NCBI GenBank assembly: GCA_014904985.1
Contig: MU129357.1
Span: 1-23,427, forward strand
Source of the DNA: Hydnum rufescens UP504
Taxonomy: Eukaryota > Basidiomycota > Agaricomycetes > Cantharellales > Hydnaceae
Length of the DNA: 23,427 bases
Direction of reading: 5' to 3'
The translations under genes and the position numbers were made by a program. The notes beneath the pieces were generated by a model. It worked only from the letters and a program-made list of their open reading frames with translations. It did no database searches and had not been told where the DNA came from. Positions 1 through 10,657 of the stretch are shown piece after piece; within the stretch, counting starts at the first letter, position 1; each line of letters opens with the position of its first letter.

Positions 1-899
1 CTGCCAGCTCATTGTCCATCCACCCCTTGTCAGAAATGCACATCCTTGGAAGTAATCAGTTATAGGTTCAGGTGTGAAACTATTGACCCTACTCATGATA
101 CTTCCAGTGGGTTGTTGGCGGCCCATTCAGTCTTCATATTCTTGCCTTTGAAGATTACCATAGGAGGTATGGAAGAGCCATTGGCACAGATGGTACACAT
201 TACACTGATATTTTTGCGATTGCCATCACATTGAATGTGCTGTGTTTTTTGCCCCTTTCTTGACATCACACACACCTTCTGGCCCATTCCAAAAAGGAAT
301 CCACTCTCATCAAACCCATATATAGCATTGGGGGGGAACTTGTATTTGTTGTATTGTGCCTTTAAGAGCTTGAACCAGTGTTCAATGGCAGCAGGATTGA
401 CTGCAGCAGCACGTCTTGATTCGAGGTTTGCACTCCACTTCATATTGATGTGATCCATATTACATGTGATGAAACAGTCCAACCAGTTCCCTCCAAGCTC
501 CTGTACATGAGGGTGGCACACTTGGACAAGGTTGAGTGCATATTCCTGTATATTTTCATGAGTGGCAGGAAAGCCATGGTCGGACATCTGGAGCAGAAAG
601 TCAACCAGTGTGTCACACTCAACCTGGTTCAGATGACCTCACCCTTCCATGGCTGCCTCTTCCCTCCCCCTACCACCCCTCAAGTGCCAGCAGAATGTAG
701 ATGGGTTTACATGACAGTTCTTGGCATGTAGCTCAGGGGAAATTGCCTGGCGGCCCTCAAGTTCTGCAGCTGTTAGGAGCTTTTTATAGCTTTCTATACA
801 GGCCAAGATTGTGTTTATTTTTCCTGAGATGCCAAGATCTTTTTGTGCTGGGAGTGTGCATGGCCAACCATAGAAATGAGCCAAAAAGGAAGGCAACAA
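1..899 (-). pseudogene. pogo-type (HTH + DDE_1) transposase, N-terminal part, decayed, runs off window
   Basis: A DNA transposase relic of the Tc1/mariner superfamily, pogo group. Reading leftwards, 899-642 encodes a basic, helical segment like the N-terminal psq-type HTH. An in-frame TGA at 639-641 follows, then the same frame continues to about 93. It covers a CENP-B/Tc5-like HTH (motif DHGFPATHE, 587-560) and the first DDE_1 block with IYGFDESGF near 300-325, whose Asp is the first catalytic residue. After another stop at 93-95 the frame shifts; GWMDNELA, conserved in these proteins between catalytic blocks, is readable near 5-30. The second and third Asp lie beyond the window. It is clearly related to the transposase at 8505-10657 but diverged. 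The TGA fits an Arg codon CGA hit by C to T change. The start codon is not clear. Family assignment is firm from motifs; activity is excluded. Confidence 0.85.
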
Positions 900-1568
900 A
901 TATGGGGCTCAAATGGAAAGGAAAAATTAAACTCTGCCAATCAAAATACACACTGAGTTTTCTTGTGAGAATTTCATACCCAGGCTCTTAAGGACTCCCT
1001 AAAGGGTTCTGCTCATGTGAGATACCAACCCAAGGCATCTAGAGTAGTCGGCACCAGAAGGTGTCCCAAACTTGTAATTTCATGATGTATTGGTCTCCTA
1101 GCAACCCCATTTCTCCACCATTTGGCACCAAATTTGGAACAGATGTTCATCAAGTAAGTACCTACCATGGCCCCAGAGCAATAAGGCATATATATAGAAT
1201 TGACCAAAGAATATGCCACACAATCAAATAGTGGGGAATGACTGTATGCATTTTTGGATGTCTGTGTACTTTTCTGCATCAAAGTCTGTGTGATGTTTGG
1301 AATGGTGCAGTTGTGGGACATTTGGATGACTAAATCAGGCTGAGTCATATCTTTTGCTTAGTCATACTTTTGAGCCTGGGTTTTTGATTACAAATCTTTG
1401 TCACATAAGCATATTTTTTGATGTGTAGAAAACTTTTTATTTTGTTCATTGAATGGAGTCATTTCAACTGAGTTTCCTTAATATCTTTGGGCAGTAGCAA
1501 GATAAGGTTGTCCTAAACACTCCAACAGATCATTGATCAAGGTCTAAGGTCAGAGCACTTCCAAACTC
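900..1568. other. Non-coding stretch upstream of the first pogo relic
   Basis: No recognisable gene. An open frame of 111 codons on the minus strand (1013-1348) matches no family I recognise and has no domain-like pattern, so I do not call it. The stretch lies 5' of the pogo relic and may hold its decayed upstream region, but no terminal inverted repeat could be identified. Confidence 0.4.
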
Positions 1569-1921
1569 ATGTTTTCAGATACTAGACAGTTACTCTTTCC
1601 ACACCACATCTCAAAGGGCACCACAGCCCTGTATGCTGTCAGGGACAGTCTCAATAATCTTGCCCAGTTGGTGTCACCTGACCTTCCTCAACCCCACACT
1701 GTAAATCAGGTGCTATCCACCAAGCCATGCAGGACACATTCCTTGGCCTGTCTTCTGAGGGCCTTGCTCAACTTTGTATTGTTTTTCAGAAGGATGTTAG
1801 TGCTGCAGATACATTTTCTGAGATATATGCAGAGGGAAATTGGGAGGTTTTGAATCAGTGGCTCAGAATCACACTTGGTGAGGCCACTAGCATTGATTTC
1901 TTTTTAGAAGAGAGTCTGTAG
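1569..1921 (+). pseudogene. Unidentified coding remnant
   Basis: Two overlapping open frames together look protein-coding. The first (from 1569) reads through a segment containing GTTALYAVRDSLNNLAQL. Near 1690-1730 the coding character moves to another frame that runs to a stop at 1919-1921 and contains LNQWLRITLGEATSIDFFLE. The amphipathic composition, continuing after a shift of frame, suggests a decayed gene with one indel or an intron near 1700. It ends about 30 bp from the 3' end of the convergent PIF/Harbinger gene. I do not recognise the family. It could be a captured host gene fragment or a second ORF of a transposon. Confidence 0.3.
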
Positions 1922-1948
1922 GGAGTGGTGAATCCATTGTATATATTA

Positions 1949-3272
1949 TTACAATTCCCCCTGTCATTGCAATTCATTCTGATAACTATTCCACATGGCA
2001 TCCACAATCTGCTCCTGTAGCTGGACACCCTGCTGGTGGTCAGCTGGAATAAGCAATGGTTGCTGTGTTTCTCCATCCCATAAACCCCCCAAATCCAGGC
2101 CCCCAAGCTCATCTGGGAAGTCATATATCTCATTGCCATCATGGATCTGGATGAAATTGTGAATAGCACAAAGTGCAGGTACAATGTGGGCTTGGGTTGA
2201 AAATGAGCACTCAGGAGGTCATGTAAGGATCATAAATCAGCATTTAAGGACGCCAAATATCCTCTCAACTGCATTCCAAGCTTGTGCATGATGATGATTG
2301 AATAATTCATATTTGTCATGTGGCCTGAAATAGGTTGGTTCAAAATCAGCTTTCACCTCTAAGAGTGCCTATTCCCAACTTACTGAATATTAGACTGGCC
2401 AAATTCCTGCAAGTGATACTGCACACCATGATATGGAGTGATACATTCTTTTGATAGGGAAAATCCTGCATCAGCAAGGTAGAATTTCCCATCAGGAATG
2501 TTGAAATCTGCTCAACAGGCATCCACATATAGTGTAGTATCAGATACTGAGCCCTCCCAGCCACTGAGCACATAGGTAAATTGGAGGTCAAATGTACAGC
2601 AGGCAAGAACATTCTGCATCACCCCACCCTTCTGATTCTGACATGCTATGCAGACTTCTTCAGATCGATAGGCAGCTATATGTGTTCCATCTAGGCTCCC
2701 CAGTGCATTATCAAAGAAGGGGGATAATTTTGGGTTGTTTGCAATCTGGGGGGTGGTTGGAGTGTGTGCAGTAGGTTGACAGACATAGAAATTATAGAAG
2801 TTCAGAGTGACAATGGCATCCAATATATGATTGAAATACCTGTGTAATATTCTAGTCAAGGGAACAGAAAGAGTAAGAGAGGGGGGGTGTACTTTGATAG
2901 TGTGTCATTACTGCACTGGAAATGTTCACTGACCATGCAGAAACCTCCACTACTCACAGCAATATAAAGAAATATTGCAACTTGTTCCTCTGCTGAGACA
3001 TGTTTTGAGGCAGCTAGCCCACTCCATTGTTGAAGACTATGAATGAGCCATTGAAAAACATGCTTATGCATGCTGAGTTGGTCATGTATCCATTCAGGAT
3101 GGGCTTCACATGCCAGCATCCCACTCAACCATTTCTCCCCAGTCAGGGATGAGGTGTGGTATGGCTCATGGAGTATGTGACCTTGGGCATATTCTAGAAC
3201 TGCATTAATAGCAGTGGAGGCAGCAGCAATGACAATAACCTTTTTTCTACTTTGGAATTTGTCCAGGTGACC
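1949..3272 (-). pseudogene. PIF/Harbinger (DDE_Tnp_4) transposase, decayed but with full DDE triad
   Basis: Transposase relic of a PIF/Harbinger DNA transposon. The N-terminal helical region (3272-2893) contains KHVFQWLIHSLQQ and the block EEQVAIFLYIAV typical of this family; it is followed by NDTLSK, an intron (2840-2892), then YFNHILDAI. Catalytic Asp 1 is in GSLDGTHIA (near 2690), Asp 2 in YLADAGF (near 2471), and Glu in WNAVERIFG (near 2260), so the triad is complete. Interruptions: TGA at 3273-3275 (upstream edge), 2512-2514, 2237-2239 and 2219-2221, and a disturbed stretch near 2340-2400. The stop at 2237-2239 falls where relatives have Arg (LK-x-RF), consistent with CGA to TGA. The C-terminal end is taken at TAA 1949-1951. 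Start codon uncertain. The Myb-like partner ORF of Harbinger elements was not found. Confidence 0.88.
2840..2892 (-). other. Intron in the PIF/Harbinger transposase gene
   Basis: 53-nt intron on the minus strand: donor GTACAC, a TTGAC branch-like site, acceptor TTACACAG. Removing it joins ...TCAAA to GTATTTC and gives the continuous motif DTLSK-YFNHILDAI, which is what this transposase family shows. Without splicing the frame runs into proline-rich nonsense and a stop. Confidence 0.8.
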
Positions 3273-3275
3273 TCA

Positions 3276-3480
3276 CTTATGGCTTGACACAGTCATAGAC
3301 CACATCTCACCCAGCCAAGGAGGAAAGTAAGCAAAGAATTGGGCTGGAATTACAGAAGTGATGTAGAGACAAGTTGTTTCCTGAAAGCATTTCTCAGCAA
3401 GTTTGCTTCCAAAAAATGGTTTCAGCAATGAGTCCCAGAAACAGGGTCCAGAAATGTTTCTTGAGCATCTGAACAGGCCC
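3276..3480. other. Non-coding gap before dispersed repeat
   Basis: About 200 bp with no open frame of note and no repeat shared with the rest of the window. It may hold the 5' untranslated end of the PIF/Harbinger element; no inverted repeat partner was seen. Confidence 0.4.
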
Positions 3481-3797
3481 TAAAGTAGTGACTGGCCAAG
3501 TGGCACAGTCACTATCTAAGAAGAGGATAGGGGATCAGTGAGAGGCAGGGACTGTCATACTCACTGCTTTCTTGCTAGGGTCCAGAGGTGTAACTCCTGG
3601 GCTAGGAAAGGCCTAGTATTGATGGCTACCAGACAGGCCAACCAGATGACTAGATAGAAGAAGCAGAGACAAGAGATTTCATGGTTTCTCACTAGGTGAT
3701 GAAGATCCAGGCAAAGGTTAACTATTGATTCTGTGGAATCTGCTGTATATACATGACTTTTGAGTCCTAACTTAATTACATAATACACTATATTACA
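3481..3797. repeat. ~320-bp dispersed repeat, copy A
   Basis: Closely matches 15281-15601 in the same orientation over its whole length, from TAAAGTAGTGACTGG to CACTATATTACA. Read on the minus strand it begins TGTAATATAGTG and ends CACTACTTTA, so it could be a solo LTR, but no target-site duplication flanks it. Copy A has TpG or CpA at 3682, 3700, 3744 and 3779, where copy B has CpG. Open frames inside it (for example 3561-3821, -) are not credible genes. Confidence 0.85.
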
Positions 3798-3894
3798 GCA
3801 CCACCTATTGTGGAACCTCAAGAAAACTCTTCTCTTCTACACCCTCTACCTCTTAACCACTGAAAAAAAAAGCTGCCCTTTCATAATCACCTAG

Positions 3895-5223
3895 CCTCCA
3901 TGCAGCTATACCTATCATCTGCTAAAAATTTCCCAGCATGATAGCTCCCTACATGCACCCACTGATGTTTTCTCATCCAACTATGTCCCCCAAATCCTGG
4001 GGAGAGCTAGACTCCACTCTATTCTCCCCAAGTATAAGGACCAGGGTGCCTGTGCATCCAAACTTGTTGATATTCTTGAACAGATTTCAGCCAAAAGAAC
4101 AACATCACAATGTACCCCAGGAAAGGAACCCAAGTCCTCTATACCAGAAGAGGACTTCAAGGGTATTCTAGAACTGGCTCACCAGATTAGCTGCAACATT
4201 GAAGCAGGTAATCAGATTGCTACCCAACTTGCCACCCTCTTGGAAGATATCCACACCTGTTTTGACACACTAGCAGCAGACATGTCTGCTATCCCATCTA
4301 ACACACCTCCCCCACTGCTTCCATCCTACAGCCAGGCTCTCTCCTTAGGCAAGACCTCTGCTCCTACTGGCCATCAAAAGACAGCCCCTCCTCCAATGCC
4401 CACACCCAAAAGTTGCAACCCTGAACTGGATCTTACTCTGATCCAGTCACACCCAGCCAATCTGGTGTACCCCACCACTCTCTTCCCAGAGCTCAAACAG
4501 TTGATGGACACTGCCATCATTGATACAGATGGTAACCCCCTAAAAGTCCATGCAGTCTCTTACTGTGTCTCCAAAGACATAATTATCACTATGAGCTTGG
4601 TTTCAGATGCTGACTGCCTCTGCTTTAATACCAGCTGGGTACCACTTCTTAGCAAGGAGCTCACTCTCTACCACCCAATATATGCTATCATTGAACACTG
4701 TATCCCTACTTCTTTTGACCCCTCTTCTAAAGATGACCTTAAGGACCTTCAACAAAGTAATCCAGGTATACTAGACTCTTTGGCATGAGCCATGTGGGCC
4801 TGCCCCAACTTGGACACCACCAAGAAATACTCATCCCTCATCCTCCATCTGCACAACCCCCACAAAGCCAATAAAGTGATTATTGACTCCATCTCTTACA
4901 ATGGAACTCTTTTAGCCACAGAGAAATTGCATTGCTCTATCCTCCAATGCCACAACTGCCAGCACTTTGGACATACTGCAGCTTGGTGTTCAGTGCAGAA
5001 AGCCTGTGGCCACTGTGCTGGCCCCCACTTGACCATGGAATGCTGCTGTACAGCCACCCCCACCTGCTGCAACCACCAACAATGTGAGCATGTGGCTCTT
5101 GCATGCATATTGTGCAAAGGTAACCACTGGGCATCCAGTAAGGAATGCCCAGTACATATCCAAGCCCTAGCATGGCTGAATGACTCTGATGGTGATTCCA
5201 TCCTATACCCAATTCATGAATAG
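3895..5223 (+). pseudogene. LINE ORF1 (gag-like, zinc-knuckle protein)
   Basis: RNA-binding ORF1 protein of the LINE. One frame is open from 3895 (after TAG 3892-3894) to 5220, broken only by TGA at 4786-4788; the sequence resumes at once in the same frame. The N-terminal part is helical (near 4150-4250), then proline-rich (4300-4420). The C-terminal part has three Cys/His knuckles: CHNCQHFGHTAAWC (4951-4992, CCHC), CGHCAGPHLTMEC (5005-5043) and CILCKGNHWASSKEC (5104-5148), as in gag-like proteins of Tad1/Jockey-type LINEs. No convincing ATG is visible in frame near 3895, so the true start is unknown. It ends at TAG 5221-5223, and the next ORF continues in the same frame. Confidence 0.82.
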
Positions 5224-6120
5224 AGAAACCATGCAGTCCCCACCTCACAGATTCCCCCCCTGCCTGATTACCCTTCCATCTCACTTCCTGAATTCTCTGC
5301 CTTTCAATACAATACCCACCATGCCTCTGCTGTACACCACTCCTTACTCAATAGCCCCCATACAGCTCAATTTGACATTTTGTTCATACAGGAACCCTAC
5401 ACATACTCCCTCAATGTCCCCCATATCCTACAGCATCCCAAATGGTGCCTAATCCTCCCAACAGCCCTAGTCCTGGACCCCCTAGCTTCCCCCTTCTCTG
5501 TCATTTATGTCAATTCACATATCCCCTCTTCTCTTTACCATATCCCTTGCACCAATTCTATTAACATCTCATCAGTTTCCTTTGCTTTCCCTTCAACTCC
5601 TTTACCCTTCACCTTTATTAATGTCTATAATCCCCTGGGCACCTTCTCCTCTCTGCACCCCCTCTATGACCTGCTGGCCAACCCCCTCTTCCTCCTACCA
5701 GATTCTCCCTTTGTAGTACTGGGGGATTTCAACCTACATTCCCCACTTTGGGATGCCCCAGGCAGGGTTGGAATCAGGGACCCAGGGGCAGATGACCTAA
5801 TCCTGATGATGTCACACCTAGGGGTGTGCCTTCAATCTCAACCAAGCATTATCACCTTCCATAGTGCCCAGGACCATACTATGGTAATTGATCTTGTATT
5901 TGCTTCCCCATTAGCAAGAGATTCCTATATATCATGCACCACCTCCCATGACCCTGACTTTGACCATGGATCTGACCACTACCCCCTCATTCATCACCTT
6001 TCCCTCCATACCCTTCCTCCACCCACCACCCAATGTCATCTCTGGAAGAAAGCCAATTGGGCTAAGCTTTCCACCCTCTTAGGCAAGAGCCTGGCCACAT
6101 GGGTTGCACCCTGCCCTGAC
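5224..6120 (+). pseudogene. LINE ORF2 segment 1: APE-type endonuclease domain
   Basis: Endonuclease/exonuclease/phosphatase domain that nicks target DNA for target-primed reverse transcription. It is open in one frame after the ORF1 TAG. Visible motifs: a Q-Y-N-T block near 5300, DILFIQEPY with the metal-binding Glu (about 5374-5400), VVLGDFNLHSPLWD with Asp and Asn (5713-5754), a VIDLVF block (5884-5902), and SDHYPL with the catalytic His (5971-5988). These are the main catalytic blocks of the family, so the domain looks intact. After WVAPCPD the frame enters inserted DNA at 6121 and picks up unrelated codons; the LINE resumes at 7388. There is no in-frame ATG near 5224. Confidence 0.85.
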
Positions 6121-6262
6121 TGTTGTTGGAGGGATAAATCCCTACACCATAGAATCCTCATCTGAGGCCAATTTTCCAAACAAACAAACAAATTTATTGT
6201 CCATCTGGTGTTGGAGGGATGAATCCCTACACCATAAAAACCTCATCTGAGGTCTAATTTCC
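6121..6262 (+). repeat. Two-copy repeat with the TGTTGGAGGGATRAATCCCTAC motif
   Basis: The segment from TTGGAGGGATAAATCCCT through CTCATCTGAGGCCAATTTTC at 6124-6176 recurs at 6211-6262 with few changes. The core AGGGATAAATCCCT is a palindrome. The same core occurs three times, on the other strand, at 20988-21184. Confidence 0.75.
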
Positions 6263-7387
6263 TTATGAATGAATCAATTACTTGTCACCTCACCCATTTA
6301 ATTCCATGGTCATTTGTTTATTCAAGAATCTATTGGATTCCTACCCTTTATCAACTCACAATACCACCTCATTCCTTTACCATGAATACCAGTCCATTTA
6401 TTGACTGTCCATCAGACTTCAACAGTCCTCCTCAAAAAGGGGTAGTTTATGCCCTACCTCAAGTCCAATTTATTTGGACAAGGCAATTCAACTTGCCATT
6501 CTTCCAAGTCATCCTACTGCCTTAAAGGTGATGAATTGTGATTGTGGATCAGGCCTAGTTCCAATTCTGGACTTGCAGATCCATCACATGATCCAGAAAG
6601 GGGCTGCATACTCTAATGGAGTATTTTTAGAATTCCTCTGTCAGTTTTGATTCAATTGACTCAAAATAACAACACCCAGAACGATATGAATTGTACCTAT
6701 TGAATGGTACCAAACATGCAATGAACTGATAGAAAATGTGGTTCCTGTACCATTTTCTTTCCATGATTCATACTCTGAAGGAGTATTTCTCGAGTTTCAA
6801 AGCCAATTCTTATCAGATTCATTCAAAAATACCACACACTGAAAGCTGTTAAAACTGCACATTGAAAAGTACCAAGGGATAAAAGATCAGACATGACCTC
6901 CATTTTTCACAAGACAATACCCTCCCCATGACTCCCCCTTTGCTCCACCATCCAAAATAGTGAATTACTTCTGGCCCTCTTATGTCCAATGTAAAGGGCA
7001 ATCAGGGAGACCTATTCCACCATTTCTTAAGGGAATCTATCCAGTTTTGAGGGGAGAATGGCTTGTAAAGTGTTTTTTTTTTTTCCCTTTTTCACTTGAT
7101 TCTTGAATATCTCCACTAGTTTTGAAGCTTTTAGCTTCATTTCTTTTTCATTATGCTTCCCTTATCTCTGCTTTTCTTCCAGAATTTTGAATTATGGTCT
7201 GGAATGTATATAGGGGGGAGGGAGCATGTAAATATTTGTTTTTCCCCCTATCACAGTTTGAGGCACTGAAGTATTGCTGCTGTCTGGAGGAGATTTCCCA
7301 CTTGTCAAGACTGTGTACAGCTGCATTAAGACTGAATTTTCAAGAGGATAACTTCAGGGTGTGGCCTTCACATCTTATTTTGTGACA
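6121..7387. mobile_element. Putative solo LTR inserted in the LINE
   Basis: Non-coding 1,267 bp starting TGTTGTTGGAGGG and ending TTTTGTGACA, so it has TG...CA ends. It is flanked by CTGAC (6116-6120) and CTGAT (7388-7392), a 5-bp target duplication with one mismatch. Deleting it with one target copy keeps the LINE frame (1,272 bp, divisible by 3). Its left 140 bp holds two near-identical blocks, 6121-6176 and 6209-6262. A CAAA-rich microrepeat (6178-6192) separates them. A run of T lies near 7071-7084. Open frames such as 6265-6525 are not credible genes. The right boundary is the least certain part; a different retroelement fragment is possible. Confidence 0.5.
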
Positions 7388-7713
7388 CTGATCTATTCCC
7401 TTGAGCAACCACTGTTCATTGGAATTTTCTATTATCCCAAAAGACCTTCATTTTCCTGGACCTGAATATTCAAATTGTCCCAGTGGCTCCCTTCATTTGT
7501 CCTCTCCTCAATGACATGGACCCTAGTTGGATTGGTCCATAACCATCCTGCTTACACTGTACTTCCATCAACCTTGCAATCACCAAGCTCACTGGTGCTG
7601 TCAAAAGGGGAATTGAAACCCATGTGCCAGCTGCTGCACCCTCCCCCTACTCAAAGCACTGGTGGTCCACCAAGCTGACAGCACTTCAGAAACAAACCAG
7701 TCATACCTGCCAC
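7388..7713 (+). pseudogene. LINE ORF2 segment 2: endonuclease-RT linker
   Basis: Continues the ORF2 frame of 5224-6120 after the insertion at 6121. Its downstream half reads NLAITKLTGAVKRGIE (7570-7617) and SPYSKHWWSTKLT (7639-7677). The second block is the conserved Pro-Tyr-Ser-Lys-x-Trp-Trp motif that precedes RT in fungal and insect LINEs. Stops in frame: TGA 7402-7404 and a TAA near 7534. The segment ends in the 8-bp target site CCTGCCAC (7706-7713), where the large inverted-repeat element inserted. The part 7393-7540 is less typical of the family and could include some foreign bases. Confidence 0.7.
7706..7713. repeat. 8-bp target-site duplication CCTGCCAC, left copy
   Basis: CCTGCCAC at 7706-7713 precedes the inverted-repeat element and recurs at 11423-11430 just after it. 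Joining the LINE across one copy gives an uninterrupted reading frame (…TSHTCH-QAQCLQMEEA…), so this is a real duplication rather than chance. Confidence 0.88.
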
Positions 7714-8056
7714 TATGGTTGCCAAAGTCAGGTTCAGGTCAGGTTTTGCTTCATTTGGGCAAAACCTGAATCTCAATTGGCAAGACCTGAACCTAACCTG
7801 AAGAAAACTGTGTCAGGTTAGGTTCAGGTTTAACTCAGGTTCAAACCTGAAATCATGAGCCCCTTTAGACATGAGAAATACCTCAGCCAAACACTGATTT
7901 TAACCATAATCCAGAATGTGTCATCAATTCTGGCAAGTTCCAGAACTATTTAAGCAGGTTCCTTGGTGGAGAAATATGTTACTTTGAAGTGAATTTAAGC
8001 ATAAAACCTCATGCAAAGTTTGTATTGACTACAGTCTTCCACCAGTCCCTGCATCA
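7714..8056 (+). repeat. Left terminal inverted repeat with subterminal CAGGTT array
   Basis: Pairs with 11048-11422 in inverted orientation. The outer 140 bp (about 7728-7855) has repeated CAGGTTCAGGTT-like units in both orientations. The inner part is unique sequence shared by the two ends, for example the block with AAAACCTCATGCAAAGTTTG (8001-8020), and it stops at CCCTGCATCA near 8055. Confidence 0.88.
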
Positions 8057-8504
8057 GAAGTTGGAGTTTGACTACTGTTAGTGACAACTTACAGATATTT
8101 CACTTTTAAACACCCTGCTGTGTAGCAGGTACTCTTAAGATGAACTGGTTAAAATTTTATATGAAACTGACTGGTTGTACGTGAGAGATTCAAGAAATGG
8201 TTTGGCAGGGTCATTTCGGGATACCCCGGACCTTGCATCAAACACAAGTGCATGTTGGAACAATGACTAAGCATCCCCTTCCCCTCCAGAACTCTCATCC
8301 AATGATGATTCTGACTCGATCGTGACTCCTACTGCACCCTGTGAGCCACTAGGTGGGTCTAAAGCTGCCCACACATCCTTCCTTTTCATAGCAACCGGTT
8401 TCTTGGGGATTGGGCTGTTGAAATGGGCGGTTATCGACTACGGCATATGTCACGTGCCGCTCGATCTACCCCTCTCCGTTTGTCCGGCCTATGGCCGCTC
8501 CTTA
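8057..8504. other. Left inner flank of the inverted-repeat element
   Basis: No gene supported. CpG becomes frequent from about 8177. A weak candidate end of the inner pogo element lies at 8207-8228 (AGGGTCATTTCGGGATACCCC); a partly similar inverted block is at about 10719-10746. No TA duplication was confirmed. A 13-bp match GGACCTTGCATCA at 8231-8243 is inverted relative to the inner end of the right TIR near 11050. Confidence 0.35.
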
Positions 8505-10657
8505 CTATATAGTAGGTATCGTGACTACCCACTGTACCTCTGCTCCTGATCTATTGCTGAGTCTTCTCCATGCACCCTCCTCTGTACACTTCTGAGCTTC
8601 CCCCCTCCAATGGGCTTCTGCTGCCTCGTTAGTCTTCTTTGCCTCTTCCCATAGAGCAGCCCGTGAGGAAGCAAGGGCCCCTTTGGCAGCAGCATTGCGC
8701 CTCCCCTGAGCCCACCTTGCTGTCTGTACCTTCTTTTGGGCCACTTTTTCCAATCGGGCTGCCTCCGCCCTATCCACTCAGTTGATAAAGTCTTCAGATG
8801 TGATGACCTCACCCTGGGTGGCAAGTTTTATACGGTGCGAGGATTTATGCTTCTTCTCCTTATGCATAAGCTGGTGACGAGTCCGTTCCACTTGGAAGGA
8901 GGCCAGTGCAAGCTGGGTGTTGTTGACATCATTCATATCTTGTAGAGCTTCAACCTGGCAGCTTTGCTCCACAGAGATTTGAACAGAGGAGCTGGACTTC
9001 AGCTCGTAGCTCTTCATGTGATGACAGGTGAGTTGGCGACGGTGATTCAGCATGGTTCCATTCAACCTCAGGGAGACCCTTGTATTTCTGGTAGATGAAA
9101 GGGGGCAGTGCTGAGGACGACAGGAGTGGAGAGGAGCAGACCAAAAACCCAGCCGATGAATCTGTGAGTGATGTACGAAGCCATTGTGGAGTTCGTAGGT
9201 GTGAGTAGAGAGGGGTCTATGGTTACACCTCGTGGTACTGGTGGACTTCCGGGGCAGTTACAGTATGGTCCTCATCATTTTCATCCAATGTACATCTGAA
9301 TGTGCCAATTAGGCACTTGACCAGGGTGGATACTGGGAGGACGAGTGAGCTTTTAGTGGAGTGTTCCAGCGTGGGTGCCATCTGTGTTGTACTGATGACT
9401 GTGGGATCAAGTGGGTGGACACCAGTTTTTCAGGAAGGCCTGTAGGACATTTTGATTTGTGAAACCTTTGAGGTGGGTGGCAGCATAAATGGTGAGGAAG
9501 TCGTCTTTGGTGACCTTCTGTGCAGTATTGTGCTCCCACTCATCCAGTGCATCAGACCAGGCCCACTTTACTGCACTGAAAATGACAACATCCAAACCCT
9601 GGAGGACATGTGTGGTATGAGGTGGGTAGCAAATTATCATGATGTGCCGATGGACAGCCTCTTCAATGAAATCCTTTGAATAGTGCGATATGTGACTGTC
9701 CAGGACCAAGAGTCTATGATCATCAGGTTGTGTGAGCTTCTCCTTTGTCTGCCTGTCGAAGTCTTTAAGGTAATTAACGGCCAACTTGTTTTCGGTCCAG
9801 CCCTTTGGTGTGCAAGATATCCTGGACAGGGATGCATCAGTAATGTGTATATATGCCCATACCCAGTGCGTATGAAGCATTTATTGGATTATTTTTGGTC
9901 CAGCCTGAGCTCAGCTGCCAACCCTTGAAGATAACTGTCGGGGTTAGGTAGCTGCCATCAGCACATATAGTAGCAAGGACTGTAATATTCTCCCAACCCC
10001 CTCCGTGCTGTGTGTGCTGTTGTTTTGTCCTCTTTCGAGCAGCAACCCATGGCGGCTGTCCCTCTCCAATGGGAAAGCCTGTCTCATCAAAGCCATAGAT
10101 GTTTTCGGGCTTGATAGTGTACCTGTGTGATAGTATTTTCTAGGAGTGTGAACCAGCCTTCAATGGAGGTTGGGTTTACAGCATTTGCGCTGAACAGTGT
10201 CAAGGGAGGCACCCCACTTCATTGAAATTTTGTCTCCATGCCTGGTGAGAAACTGATCCATCCAATTCTTCCCCAGTGCTGCAATGTGGGGCTTATCAAT
10301 ATGTATGATTTCCAGCACATACTTCTCCATCAACTCGTGTGTAAGGGGGAAACCATGATCAGCCATTGACATGATGAAGGTGCAAAGTGTATCCTCTTGA
10401 GTGTCAGTGAGATGAGCCTTGGCCCTATTTGCATCCCAGATTGTCCTTCCCCTCTTGTATAGTCAGGTAATGGTATTATAGAGGTGTCCTTTCCCATGTT
10501 TTCTAGTGAATGCACAGATTTTTGGATCAGGAAGTCCTTGAGAACGTGCCTTCTCTACCTCAGCCTTGTAGGCTTCCAGTAAATTTTTTTTTTCTCTATC
10601 ACATTCTGTCAACTCCAGTTCAGCCTTTTGTGCTTGAGATTGAGCACACCCAACCAT
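8505..10657 (-). pseudogene. pogo-type transposase (HTH + DDE_1, DD35D), nearly full length but broken
   Basis: DNA transposase relic, N-terminus at 10657. 10657-10466 encodes a charged, helical N-terminal domain; TGA at 10463-10465; then RGRTIW and the CENP-B-like HTH (MADHGFPLTHE, about 10370-10335). A frameshift lies near 10195 and more near 10120. Catalytic Asp 1 is in IYGFDETGF (about 10077-10100), Asp 2 in LLVLDSHISHYS (near 9700), Asp 3 in LQGLDVVIF (near 9592); 35 residues separate the last two. A further shift is near 9420, after which HPLDPTVIS leads into the C-terminal region. 9065-8505 is a long charged, coiled-coil-like tail rich in Ala, Lys and Glu with TGA at 8778-8780. Unlike its surroundings, this gene keeps many CpGs. 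Confidence 0.9.

Noticed and set aside
1013..1348. 111-codon minus-strand frame as a gene
   Set aside because: No motif, no neighbour logic and no shared copy in the window.
4896..5284. Minus-strand open frames over the LINE zinc knuckles
   Set aside because: They are antisense shadows of ORF1, whose Cys/His pattern is on the plus strand.
7728..7855. CAGGTT arrays as telomere-like or CRISPR repeats
   Set aside because: Units are irregular, in both orientations, mirrored at the other TIR, and have no spacers; a subterminal transposon array fits better.
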